From Promethearchaeota archaeon (GTDB lineage Archaea; Asgardarchaeota; Lokiarchaeia; Sigyniarchaeales; Sigyniarchaeaceae): a DNA stretch of 48,837 nt. The notes below the pieces were generated by a model that made no database searches, was not told the origin of the DNA, and saw only the letters and a program-made list of their open reading frames with translations. Position 1 is the first letter of the stretch. Each line of letters begins with the position of its first letter. The position numbers were made by a program, and so were the translations under genes. Shown here piece after piece: positions 28,017 to 37,421 of this stretch. The stretch covers positions 1-48,837 of the forward strand of contig JAFGBX010000057.1 in assembly GCA_016932935.1 (NCBI GenBank). Direction: 5' to 3'.

Positions 28017-29306
28017 ATGACGGCGGGCATTTGCGTCGGCACCTGGGACGACGCGATCGGATTGAAAGTTCACGCCGAATACCCCAATGCATTCAGGAAA
28101 GAAAATAGGATCCAGGATTCCCAACTCTTGAACATCTTCAACGAGCGGATCGTTCACGACGTCTCCGGATTCGCCGTTTATGAAGACGCATCCTTCCAAA
28201 TCGCCACGTATTACACCCCCCTCTCCACCGGCGAGGAATATGAAGACGAGGGGGAGGAGAAAGCGGCCGGGCATGGCATCGTCTTCCTGTTCCTGGACAA
28301 GGAGAAAAAGGTCGAGTCGATAAAGGAGCAGTTCATAGAGTTCTCCATCTTCATACTCAAGCTCATTAACAACAACGACTTCCCGGAACTGTTTTTCAAC
28401 ATCATCGACAACTTCTCGTTCCTGGAACCGCTCACGGACGAGCAGCGGGTCGCGGCCCTCTACAACAGCGACGCGCGCGGCTTCATCCTGCAGAAACTCG
28501 CCGAGCGGCCGTGCTCCCGCAACGAGCTGGAGGTCTGGCTCAGGCAAGAGTACGACATCGCGGCCATTGACCTCCAGGGCCTGCTCGTGCCGTTCTTCAA
28601 GATGGGGATCGTCAAGCAGTCCTACGAGGCCTCCAAAGGGAGGAAGCGAAAGGAGCTGTTCTACTTCCTCGTCAAGGACGTCTACTTGTTCCGCATCCCG
28701 CCGAAGCGGATCATCGACGCCGTGAAGAGGGGAAAGATCGATCTCCTGGACGGCGGCTATTACGACGAGGTGAAGGATTTCTTCGAGGAATACGAGCTCA
28801 CGCCCGGCGAGATCAACAAGCTCGGCATCCTCCTCGCCATTCCCAACCTCTACAAGATCGTGACCATGCTCCGCGAGGATGCGTTCGAGTTGGACGAGCT
28901 GCGCATCGACTTCCTCGACCAGTTCAACTACATGCCGTCGAACTTCGCCTACCTGCTGAAGCTGCTCGAGAAGAGCGACATCGTCAAGATCTACAAGAGG
29001 GGGGCCGGGAACAAGAAGGTCATCGTGCTCAAGTCGGACATCCAGTTCCAGTTCTTCTTCCCCGAGTACCTCGTCGACAACATCCGCAAGGCGTGGCGCG
29101 AGGGGGTGATCGACAAGGGCATCGCGCTGAAGCACCTCACGCTGCTGCGGGACGAGTACCTCGAGAACTTCATGAAGCTCAACGGTAACGGCAAGCATAA
29201 GCCCCGGCTGTCCCTTGAAGCTGCCCTCGGTGAGAGCGACGAGGGGATGGTGGGGAGGATCAACATATTGAGGAAGATGGAGCTGCTCCTAAGACTACCT
29301 TTATGA
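28017..29306 (+). CDS. Uncharacterised protein: longin/roadblock-like N-terminus plus winged-helix-like segments (tentative)
   Basis: N-term MTAGICVGTWDDAIGLKVHAEYP...GIVFLFLDKEKKVESIKEQFIEFSIFILKLI; then helix-rich segments RGFILQKLAERPCSRNELEVWLRQEYDIAAIDLQGLLVPFFKMGIVKQSYEASKGRKRKELFYFLVKDVY resembling winged helices. Confidence 0.45.
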   Translation: MTAGICVGTWDDAIGLKVHAEYPNAFRKENRIQDSQLLNIFNERIVHDVSGFAVYEDASFQIATYYTPLSTGEEYEDEGEEKAAGHGIVFLFLDKEKKVESIKEQFIEFSIFILKLINNNDFPELFFNIIDNFSFLEPLTDEQRVAALYNSDARGFILQKLAERPCSRNELEVWLRQEYDIAAIDLQGLLVPFFKMGIVKQSYEASKGRKRKELFYFLVKDVYLFRIPPKRIIDAVKRGKIDLLDGGYYDEVKDFFEEYELTPGEINKLGILLAIPNLYKIVTMLREDAFELDELRIDFLDQFNYMPSNFAYLLKLLEKSDIVKIYKRGAGNKKVIVLKSDIQFQFFFPEYLVDNIRKAWREGVIDKGIALKHLTLLRDEYLENFMKLNGNGKHKPRLSLEAALGESDEGMVGRINILRKMELLLRLPL

Positions 29307-29315
29307 GGCTGGCCA

Positions 29316-29831
29316 TTACTCCCCTCGCTTCGATAGCGCCCTTGCGAAGGGCACCAGACCGCCGATCCCGATGATCTCTTGCAGGAACGGTGGCATCTTC
29401 TGGATTTCAAACCGCCTCCCAGCGGACGCGTCCTCTATGAACCCGCCGTCCGCGTCCAACCTCAGTGCGTGGCCGTTTTTCACGCACTCGAAGAACCCCG
29501 GATCCTTGCACTCGAAGATCGCGAGGCCCGTGTTGATGGCGTTCCTGAAGAATATGCGGGCATAGCTCGGCGCGACGACGGCCTTGATGCCCGCATGCTT
29601 GATGGCGATGGGAGCGTGCTCGCGACTCGACCCGCAGCCCATGTTCGAGCCAGTGACCAGGATGTCGGCGGCGAGCGCTTTCTTGTTCTCCAGGAAGTCC
29701 TTGTCCAGATCCTCCATGCAATGGATCGCGAGCTGGTCGGGGTCGCTCGTGCTCAAGTAACGCGCCGGGATGATCTCGTCCGTGTTGATGTTGTCCCGGT
29801 CGTAGACGATGGCCTTTCCCTCGATGATCAT
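29316..29831 (-). CDS. leuD: 3-isopropylmalate dehydratase small subunit
   Basis: MIIEGKAIVYDRDNINTDEIIPARYLSTSDPDQL...GSNMGCGSSREHAPIAIKHAGIKAVVAPSYARIFFRNAINTGL; ATGA overlap with leuC stop. Confidence 0.92.
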   Translation of the reverse strand: MIIEGKAIVYDRDNINTDEIIPARYLSTSDPDQLAIHCMEDLDKDFLENKKALAADILVTGSNMGCGSSREHAPIAIKHAGIKAVVAPSYARIFFRNAINTGLAIFECKDPGFFECVKNGHALRLDADGGFIEDASAGRRFEIQKMPPFLQEIIGIGGLVPFARALSKRGE

Positions 29832-31123
29832 TGCTTTCTCGCCACCTTGGTCGTTGTTTCGAGGTCGTCCGGGGAGCAGATGTATCCTTTCACGGCTGTT
29901 GCCGCTGCGATCGCCGGGCTCGCAAGATAGATTTCGGACGACGTGTCGCCCATCCTCCCGATGAAATTCCTGTTGGTCGTGGACACGGCCCGCTCGCCCT
30001 TGGCCAGGATCCCGCTGTGGCCGCCGAGGCATGGCCCGCAAGTTGGCGTCGTCACGGCACAATTCGCGCCGACGAGCGTCTCGAACAGCCCTTCCTTGAT
30101 GGCTTCGAGAGAGACTCGCTGCGTGCCGGGCAGCACGACACAACGAACGCCTTCGTGCACCTTCCGACCCTTCATGATCCCCGCCGCGACGCGGAGATCC
30201 TCGATCCTGCCGTTCGTGCAGCTGCCGATCACGACCTGGTCGACCGGGATCCTCATGGCGGAGACCTCGCTGATGGGCTTGGCGTTCGACGGGAGGTGCG
30301 GGAACGAGACTTGCGGCTCCAGGTGGCTGCAGTCGACCTCGATCGTGTCCGAGTACACGGCGTCGGGGTCGCTCTTGTACACCTTGTATTCTCGGGAGAC
30401 GCGCCCCTTGATGTATTCCTCGGTCTTCTTGTCCGGATTCATTATTCCAGCTTTTCCCCCGGCCTCGATCGCCATGTTGCACATGGTGAACCGGCCGGCC
30501 ATGTCGAGCGCGTCGATGGTTGGCCCCGTGAACTCCATCGCCTTGTAGTTGGCACCTTCGACCCCGATCTCGCCTATCGTGTGCAAGATCAGGTCCTTGC
30601 CCGAGACCCACGGGCGCAGCTCGCCCGAGTAAACGAACTTGATCGTCTCCGGAACCTTGAGCCACGCCTTGCCGAGCGCGAAGGCGACCCCGAGATCCGT
30701 GCTGCCCATCCCGGTGGCAAACGCGCCGAGCGCGCCGTAGGTGCACGTGTGCGAGTCAGCGCCGACGACCAGGTCGCCGGGTGCCACGATGCCCTGTTCC
30801 GGGAGCAGGCAGTGCTCGATGCCGACCGTGCCCGTGTCCCAGAAATGGACGATCTTGTGCTTCCTCGCGAACTCGCGGACGAACTTGCTCTGGTTCGCGC
30901 TGGCGATGTCCTTGTTCGGCGTGAAATGGTCGAGCACGAGCGCGATCTTGTTCTCGTCGAAGACCTTGCCCGTGCCGACCTGTTCGAACGTCTTGATGGC
31001 CAGGGGAGCCGTGATGTCGTTCGCCAGCGCGACGTCCACGCTGGCGAGCACGAACTCGCCCGGGCCGATCGACGTCCTACCGCACTTGGCAGCAAGGATC
31101 TGTTCGGCGATCGTCATTCCCAT
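29828..31123 (-). CDS. leuC: 3-isopropylmalate dehydratase large subunit
   Basis: TIAEQILAAKCGRTSIGPGEFVLASVDVALANDITAPLAIKTFEQVG; GADSHTCTYGALGAFATGMGSTDLG; VIGSCTNGRIEDLRVAAGIMKG; PTCGPCLGGHSGILA. Confidence 0.93.
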   Translation of the reverse strand: MGMTIAEQILAAKCGRTSIGPGEFVLASVDVALANDITAPLAIKTFEQVGTGKVFDENKIALVLDHFTPNKDIASANQSKFVREFARKHKIVHFWDTGTVGIEHCLLPEQGIVAPGDLVVGADSHTCTYGALGAFATGMGSTDLGVAFALGKAWLKVPETIKFVYSGELRPWVSGKDLILHTIGEIGVEGANYKAMEFTGPTIDALDMAGRFTMCNMAIEAGGKAGIMNPDKKTEEYIKGRVSREYKVYKSDPDAVYSDTIEVDCSHLEPQVSFPHLPSNAKPISEVSAMRIPVDQVVIGSCTNGRIEDLRVAAGIMKGRKVHEGVRCVVLPGTQRVSLEAIKEGLFETLVGANCAVTTPTCGPCLGGHSGILAKGERAVSTTNRNFIGRMGDTSSEIYLASPAIAAATAVKGYICSPDDLETTTKVARKQ

Positions 31124-31336
31124 CTAATCATCACCAGCAGAAAGGATTGTATGATGGCTGATAGTATTCAATATATCCAAACTAATCAACATTAAACATA
31201 TCAGATTAGCGCCGGTCATGGCCGGCCCGCCTCCTCGTTGTATGGGTCGTCTTCACGAGCCAGCAATGCAAGTTGAAGGACGGGCAAGTAGGTTTTCCGA
31301 AAACGAGTTTATACTTGAAATCGAGATTAACCGCGG

Positions 31337-32133
31337 CTAGTCATCCGTCTCGTAATCCTCGCCGCCAGCGAAGGTGCGCTGCAGCTCCGCGTAGAGGGTG
31401 TCGAGCCCGTTGAGCGACTTGGACGAGACGGGCAGGAGCGACGAGATGCTTCCCAGCTCGTTGAACATTTGTGCCATCTGGGCCGCCTTCTCGCGTTCCA
31501 ACCCCTCGGTGCGAGCCTCGATGGCATCCGTGAGCCGGAAGAAGTCCTCCGACCACTCGACGATCTCGTCGACCCTCGCCTCGCCGATGCTGTCGGCCTT
31601 TGCGAGGAGGTTGAGGTGCGGGAGGAAGAACCGGTATTCCACGGCGCTCGACAGCAGCAGCGTGCTGATGAAGCCGGAGGGCTCGCCGCAGAGGCCGGGC
31701 TCGAAGAGGAAGCAGATGGCGCTCTTGCTCTTGCCGCCCGCGAGTCCCTTGCAGATGCGCGGCCCCGCCACCCGGAAGGAGAAGAGCTCGATCTGGCCAG
31801 GGGTGTCGACGAGCACGTAGTCCGCCCGCGTTTGACTTACTTCATCCTTGATCGCGTTCAAGTGCGTGACGATCAGGTCGGTCGCCGCGACCAGGGCACC
31901 GTTCGGGCCGAGATTGTAGTCCTCCATTATCTTGTCGTAGTTAACGTAGTCCCTGACGTCGACGTCTGGCGCGTAGGGGAGCCAACGGGCTCCTGGGTCG
32001 AGGTTCACGCATGCGACGCTCAACTCGCTGCTCGCGTTCTTGATCCAGTCCGCGAGGGCGTGCGTGAGCGTGGTCTTGCCACTACCAGCTGGGCCGATGA
32101 AGTAGATGAAGTAGATGGGATCCGTCCCCCCAT
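31337..32133 (-). CDS. GPN-loop GTPase (5' end apparently frameshifted at a G6 tract)
   Basis: ORF track 31337..32023 (MSVACVNLDPGARWLPYAPDVDVRDYV...GPNGALVAATDLI...VLVDTPGQIELFSFR). Reading upstream in frame gives PIYFIYFIGPAGSGKTTLTHALADWIKNASSELSVACVNLDP, containing the P-loop; ATG at 32133 is out of frame by one nt. Confidence 0.85.
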
Positions 32134-32288
32134 TCGATTGGATGGTGATCGATTATGAGCCCTCTTAGAAATAGGTTTTACGTGGCCGTGCGACCTTGTA
32201 GAAGCTCGACCGGGGGATTTCGGGCGGAATACTTCGTCCAAAACGCGGAACGGATGGTGATGGATGGCGGGAGAGTGGGTAAAATGAG

Positions 32289-32363
32289 CGGGCGTGGCAG
32301 GACTTGAACCTGCGGAGGCCGCGTCCGCAACGCGGTGCCCTATCCATGCTAGACGACACGCCC
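32289..32363 (-). tRNA. tRNA-Arg (GCG)
   Basis: GGGCGTG TC GTCTAGCATGGATAGGGC A CCGCG TTGCGGA CGCGG CCTCC GCAGG TTCAAGT CCTGC CACGCCC G; full cloverleaf, no encoded CCA. Confidence 0.93.
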
Positions 32364-32540
32364 AGTGGTTTCGCATCTTCGTTTTATGAAATCTCTCGAT
32401 GATCTCGCTGCGATCTACCCATTCAGCCCGAGATCGACGCGTTTTCGAGCCGCAATTGCCAATGGGTGACCATTCATACAAGTGCAACCCCGTTTAAAAC
32501 GGTTTTTCTTATGCTCCGAGAACAATACAACTTGCGACCG

Positions 32541-33389
32541 ATGGCAAGCCTCGACTGGATCGATGCGGCGGCGATCTGGCTGCCGGCACACAAGTATCGA
32601 CTCGACCACCTGCTCCGCGACCCGATCGAGAGCTGTCCGGCGTTCACGCTCGCGTTACTCGGTCTTCCACTGGACCAGTTCGTGTTCTGGGAGCGGCCTG
32701 GGCCGGCGCGCATCCGCGGGTGGGCCATCACCCACGGCACGCTGGACGCGCGCTCGTGGAACATCCTCCGGGGCGACGAGGTCTGCTTCGAGGCATACTT
32801 GCGGAATCTGAGTCCAACGGAGAGCCAGGCATTCGAGTACGTCCGGGAGGAGGAGCGCTCCCACTATGCAAGGTACCTCGACGTGGAGCCCGTGCCATTT
32901 GCCTACCGATACGAGATCACGCGTGGCGCGTTCGTTGCCCGATCGATGGATCCGACCTGGCTCAAGGCTCAGGAGACTTGCAAGGTGCAAGCCTTCGAAC
33001 CGGGACGCGCGCACGATTGGTTCGAGTTCCAGGGATACCCCGCGCAAGAACGCGCGTTCTCGGTCTACCCGAGGTTGGACGGCTCGTGGCTTACAGTCGA
33101 TGGCAAGATCGTCGCGTCCGTGCACGACGGGCTCTCGATGCTGCCATTCAAAGTCCCGGAGGCGTTCATCAGCGGCATCAAGGTGGCGGAGAGCGCCCGG
33201 GGAAAGGGGGCCTGCAAGGCGCTGCTCAACGCGTTCCTCGACCGGCTGTTCCACTCGGGCAAGCTGCGAGCAGGCCTGTTCGTCGACGTTCACAACGAGC
33301 CGGCAAAGCGCTGCTATGAGCGCGTGGGCTTCATAAAGAAACAGTTGTATTACAAGGTAGAACTCGAACCGGTGAAATCTTCGAGTTGA
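32541..33389 (+). CDS. GNAT-family N-acetyltransferase (FR47-like C-terminus)
   Basis: FISGIKVAESARGKGACKALLNAFLDRLFHSGKLRAGLFVDVHNEPAKRCYERVGFIKKQLYYKVEL; start MASLDWIDA. Confidence 0.8.
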   Translation: MASLDWIDAAAIWLPAHKYRLDHLLRDPIESCPAFTLALLGLPLDQFVFWERPGPARIRGWAITHGTLDARSWNILRGDEVCFEAYLRNLSPTESQAFEYVREEERSHYARYLDVEPVPFAYRYEITRGAFVARSMDPTWLKAQETCKVQAFEPGRAHDWFEFQGYPAQERAFSVYPRLDGSWLTVDGKIVASVHDGLSMLPFKVPEAFISGIKVAESARGKGACKALLNAFLDRLFHSGKLRAGLFVDVHNEPAKRCYERVGFIKKQLYYKVELEPVKSSS

Positions 33390-33871
33390 GTGACCACCCG
33401 CGACCGCAGGTACTTCTCGTGAAGCGCTAGCCAGTCTTCGGGCTGCCGGACGACGACGGCATCGAAGCCGGCCTTCCCGGCCCTTGCCACCACGTCCGCG
33501 TTGTCGTCGATCACGATGGTCTGGTGGCCGGGATGCTGCCTCGAAAGCGCCCGGGCCTCGTCGACCTTAAACCGCAGGTAGTTCTCCCATGTCCAACGCC
33601 CGTGGCGGGATTGGAAATAGACGACGGAGCTTGCATCGACGAAGTCGTGTTCGCGAAGCCACTTGTCGGTCACTGCCTTGAGCTGTTCGTCCATCCGCCC
33701 CGTGACGTAGAAAATCGTGGATCCGGACTGCTTGAACGCCTCCAACGTCTCCCGCGCGTTCCCCATGGGGAGAACTGTCGGCACCCGGGCGATGTCGAAC
33801 CTTTGCCCCATCGTGTTGATAGTCCCGTCCATGTCCACGAGCAAGAGGTACTTCATTTTCACGCTATTCAT
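33350..33871 (-). CDS. HAD-superfamily phosphatase
   Basis: KYLLLVDMDGTINTMG (DxDGT), TIFYVTGRMDEQL, HQTIVIDDNADVVARAGKAGFDAVVV. Confidence 0.85.
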   Translation of the reverse strand: MNSVKMKYLLLVDMDGTINTMGQRFDIARVPTVLPMGNARETLEAFKQSGSTIFYVTGRMDEQLKAVTDKWLREHDFVDASSVVYFQSRHGRWTWENYLRFKVDEARALSRQHPGHQTIVIDDNADVVARAGKAGFDAVVVRQPEDWLALHEKYLRSRVVTQLEDFTGSSSTL

Positions 33872-33956
33872 GAAACCGGCCCTTAAAAGAATCGAGGTTT
33901 TAGCAGCAAAGCGAGCACGGGCGATCACGCGCGGGGGAATGCGCGGTCGGGGCACC

Positions 33957-36086
33957 TCACGACGCGTTTCTATCGAGCCTGTTGAGAAGATCCTCGATCT
34001 CAGCAACTTGCTTCGCGTTCTTCCCAGCATTCGCTGCCTGCAACGCCCGTTTTAAATATGTAACGGCCACATCGTGGTCACCCATGTTCACGTGCAAGAC
34101 GCCGAGCTGCTTCAAGTCGAAGGCGATGCTCTCCGGAAATCCGAGCTCCTGGTCGATGCTCAGCGCCCGATCATAGCACCCGAATGCCGCCTTCCACAGC
34201 CCCAACTTCGAGTAGCAGTTCCCGAGGTAGTCGAGGACGTGGGTTATGCCTTGCTCGTACTGCGTGAAGGCCTCGTCCCTCGGCCCGAGCTTATCCCCCG
34301 TTTCGATGGTTTTCTTCAGGAACGGGACGGCCTTTTCGAAGTCTCCTCGCTCGTAATGCACCATCGCTATGTTGTCCGCCTCCTGGTAGACGGCGGACAG
34401 ATCCCCGAGCAGCTCGCTAACCTTGAGGGCTTCCGTGAACGCTTCGAGGGCCTCCGGAGTACGATCTTGCCCCTCGAGCAGTCTCCCCTTGTTGTGGAGG
34501 AGGGCCGCCCTCGCGGACATGTTGCCGAGCTGTGCCTCTAGGCGCAACGCCTTCTCATAGGCGTCGAGCGCCTTGTCTGGTGCCTTGGTCTCCTGGAACA
34601 CGATGCCAAGCCGGTTCAAGCACGATGCCTGGCCGGCAAGGTTGTTTCGCTTCACGTTCAAGCGATAGGCACGCTCGTAACACTGCATCGCGTCTTCCAG
34701 TTGGAAGTTCGCGCGGTACCAGTCGCCGATCAATGCATGGACGTGGCTGGCCTCGTCGACGAGACCGTTTCCTTCCGCGACCGCGAGCGCCTCGTCGAGG
34801 TACCGCCTCGCCTCGGTATATTCCTCGCGCGCGAGGCCTATCTCCCCCAGCGACCAGGAAAAGAAACTGGTGAACCGGGGACTCTTGTTTTTCCTTGCAA
34901 GTACGAGGCCATTCGTAGCACACCGCTCGGCCGACTTGACGTCGCCCATTGCGTTGTAGCAGTCCCACGCGAGCGTCCATTTCTGCAGGTCGTCGACCGA
35001 ACTATACATGTCCCGCACCAACCGCATAGATTCAACGGATCGCTCGTCTGTCGACACCACCTGGGGTTGCTCCCCCTTGCCGGGCACGGCTGGAATTGGG
35101 ACGTCGGGAAACCATTCTTCCCACAAGGACGATATGAACTCCCCGGAGTCCACGTCGATGCGAGCCACGTCAACGTCCTTCGAGCCGAGTTCGAGGAGGA
35201 GCTCGTCCGCGGGTATCCGTTCGGGTTGCACCCGCGCCACACCAGTTCCAGCGCCATCATCACCGGCCCGGGCGGTCTTGAAGACACGAGGCGCGAGCCC
35301 GCCGATGTGGTTGATCCAGGTGATTTTGCCGATGTTCCCTATCTCACGCAACGTGGGTATGATGTCGAACGCATCGGCGCCTGAATATCCAAGAACCACG
35401 ATGTGCCGGCCACGGGTGAGGTGAACCATCGCGGGCCGCTTGTACGGTTCGATGGCGAAAAGCTTCCCGTCGGCCCTATCCTTCGCGAGGGCGGTGAGGG
35501 TGGTCACGATCGACGACCCCGTGTCCTTGCCCGTGATGACGTTCCGCTTGGATCCGTGCAACTTGTAGACGGGTATGCGCCCGGCTTCGAGCAAGCGCGC
35601 GGGATCTGCCCAGCGCTCGAAGTCCTGCCGCGTGATGACGGGCACCACCTGTTGCCTCTGGGAGGCCACCTTCCCCATCGCGATCTCGAGCAAGTAGTCG
35701 AAATTGGTGGTCATGACGAGGTGTGGCTTGGTTCCCGTGACCGCTCGAGCGATGAAAAAGTGCAACGCGTTCGGCTCGATAGCGGAGTCGAAGAGGGAGA
35801 AAAAAGCGAGCTGGGGGTCGATGTCCGCTTGAAAGAACTCTACCAGCATCTCGTAGTGGAGGTCTTGCAGGTCCATGACGCCTTGCCTCTCTGCTTGAGG
35901 GACGCAAGCATCGATCAAGACGTTCATCAGCGCCCTTGCCGATGGGATGCAGGACGGAGGGTTCATGGAAACCCCCGCTCCAATTAAAAACGTGGTTGGA
36001 TCCCCAACGTCGACGCGTTCGTGGATGGAATCGGCGACGCCCACCCAGGTGGTTGGATTTGCTTCTCCCTCTACACCAGCATTCAT
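33957..36086 (-). CDS. SIR2-like (SIR2_2-type) N-terminal domain fused to TPR array
   Basis: TTFLIGAGVSMNPPSCIPSARALM; LVMTTNFDYLLE; IPVYKLHGSKRN; IVVLGYSGADAFDI; C-terminal repeats AMQCYERAYRLNVKRNNLAGQASCLNRLGIVFQETKAPDKALDAYEKALRLEAQLGN etc. Confidence 0.88.
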   Translation of the reverse strand: MNAGVEGEANPTTWVGVADSIHERVDVGDPTTFLIGAGVSMNPPSCIPSARALMNVLIDACVPQAERQGVMDLQDLHYEMLVEFFQADIDPQLAFFSLFDSAIEPNALHFFIARAVTGTKPHLVMTTNFDYLLEIAMGKVASQRQQVVPVITRQDFERWADPARLLEAGRIPVYKLHGSKRNVITGKDTGSSIVTTLTALAKDRADGKLFAIEPYKRPAMVHLTRGRHIVVLGYSGADAFDIIPTLREIGNIGKITWINHIGGLAPRVFKTARAGDDGAGTGVARVQPERIPADELLLELGSKDVDVARIDVDSGEFISSLWEEWFPDVPIPAVPGKGEQPQVVSTDERSVESMRLVRDMYSSVDDLQKWTLAWDCYNAMGDVKSAERCATNGLVLARKNKSPRFTSFFSWSLGEIGLAREEYTEARRYLDEALAVAEGNGLVDEASHVHALIGDWYRANFQLEDAMQCYERAYRLNVKRNNLAGQASCLNRLGIVFQETKAPDKALDAYEKALRLEAQLGNMSARAALLHNKGRLLEGQDRTPEALEAFTEALKVSELLGDLSAVYQEADNIAMVHYERGDFEKAVPFLKKTIETGDKLGPRDEAFTQYEQGITHVLDYLGNCYSKLGLWKAAFGCYDRALSIDQELGFPESIAFDLKQLGVLHVNMGDHDVAVTYLKRALQAANAGKNAKQVAEIEDLLNRLDRNAS

Positions 36087-36190
36087 AGGAGGATCTGGGC
36101 CGGCCGACTATTAATAAGAATCTAGCCGTTGTCCCCCTCCCTACCTTCGAAGGCACCCCGCTCGGTGCCGAGGCGGGCGAATTCGGTTCG

Positions 36191-37402
36191 CTATTCCGAA
36201 CGGTACTTGAACACCCGGCCGCGGCTCCTCACGATCACGGCATTCCCGGCGCCTGGCGCTGCCTTTTCGACGCGGCCGATCACCTTGGCCGAGATGCCGA
36301 GCCGCCGTGCGGCCGAGATGACCTCCTCCGCGAAGGACGGGACGCACATGACCTCCAGGCGGTGGCCCATGTTGAAGACCTTGTACATCTCGTCCCATGC
36401 CACCTTCCCCGCGCTCTGGATCATCGCGAACACGGGCGGCACCTCGAACAAGTCATCCTTCACGTAAGAAACGCCCGATCCGAACCTCCCGCATTTCGTC
36501 ATGCCGCCGCCGGTCGCGTGGACGAGGCCGTGGATCGACGACTTCAACTCCTTCGCCGTCGCGAACTTGGACAGCAAGTCCTTGACCACGGGGAGGTAGG
36601 TGCGCGTCGGCGACAGCAACGCCTTCCCGACGGCAACCGAGGTGCCGGGCACGGCGTCGTCGACGTGGTACGGGCCGGCGTAGGCCAGATCCTTGTCCAC
36701 GGCGGGATCGACGATCTCGGGGTACTTGGCCACATAGTCGCGGTGCAGCACGGCGTGGCGGGCCATGGTGATGCCGTTCGAAGAGATGCCGCTGTTCTCC
36801 TCTCGCTCGTAGGAAGCCTTGCCCGTGCTGGCGATGCCGACGATCGCGTCGCCCGGCACGACGCTCGACGTCTCGATGATCGCGTCCCGGGGGCCGCGCG
36901 CCATCACGGTCGAGTCGACCACGACCGTCCGCACGAGGTCGCCGACGTCGGCGGTCTCGCCACCGCAGAGGTACATGGCGATGCCGAGCTTCCCCATGGC
37001 GTCGACGAATTCCTGGTACCCGTCGATGACCGCGGCGATGACCTCGCCGGGGACGAGCAACTTGTTCCGGCCGATCGTGTTCGAGATAGTAAAATTAGAT
37101 ACCAGGCCCGTGCAAGCGATGTCGTCCACGTTCATGACCAGCGCGTCCTGGGCGATGCCCTTGAACGCGTTTACGTCTCCACGTTCCTTCCACCACAAGT
37201 ACGCGAGGATGCTTTTCGTGCCCGCGCCGTCCGCGTGGAAGATGAGGCATTTCGAGTCGTCACCGGTCATAATGTCGGGGATGACCTTGCAGAACGCGGA
37301 GGGAAACAGCCCCTTGTCGACCGCCTTGATGGCCGCGTGCACGTCCTCCTTCTGCGAGGAAACGCCGAGGTTCGCATAGGTCATCGCTTTCTTTTTCCCC
37401 AT
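36191..37402 (-). CDS. purM: Phosphoribosylformylglycinamidine cyclo-ligase (AIR synthase) family
   Basis: DSKCLIFHADGAGTKSILAYLWW; QDALVMNVDDIACTG; MYLCGGETADVGDLVRT; VVPGDAIVGIASTGKASYEREENSGISSNGIT; GLVHATGGGMTKCGRFG. Confidence 0.85.
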   Translation of the reverse strand: MGKKKAMTYANLGVSSQKEDVHAAIKAVDKGLFPSAFCKVIPDIMTGDDSKCLIFHADGAGTKSILAYLWWKERGDVNAFKGIAQDALVMNVDDIACTGLVSNFTISNTIGRNKLLVPGEVIAAVIDGYQEFVDAMGKLGIAMYLCGGETADVGDLVRTVVVDSTVMARGPRDAIIETSSVVPGDAIVGIASTGKASYEREENSGISSNGITMARHAVLHRDYVAKYPEIVDPAVDKDLAYAGPYHVDDAVPGTSVAVGKALLSPTRTYLPVVKDLLSKFATAKELKSSIHGLVHATGGGMTKCGRFGSGVSYVKDDLFEVPPVFAMIQSAGKVAWDEMYKVFNMGHRLEVMCVPSFAEEVISAARRLGISAKVIGRVEKAAPGAGNAVIVRSRGRVFKYRSE

Positions 37403-37421
37403 GTTCCCATCCCTGAAAGTC

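Noticed and set aside
29316-30746. 476-aa N-terminally extended leuD
   Set aside because: Extension runs through leuC out of frame; leuD starts at the ATG 29831 overlapping the leuC stop.
29831-31195. 454-aa plus-strand ORF
   Set aside because: Exact antisense shadow of leuC.
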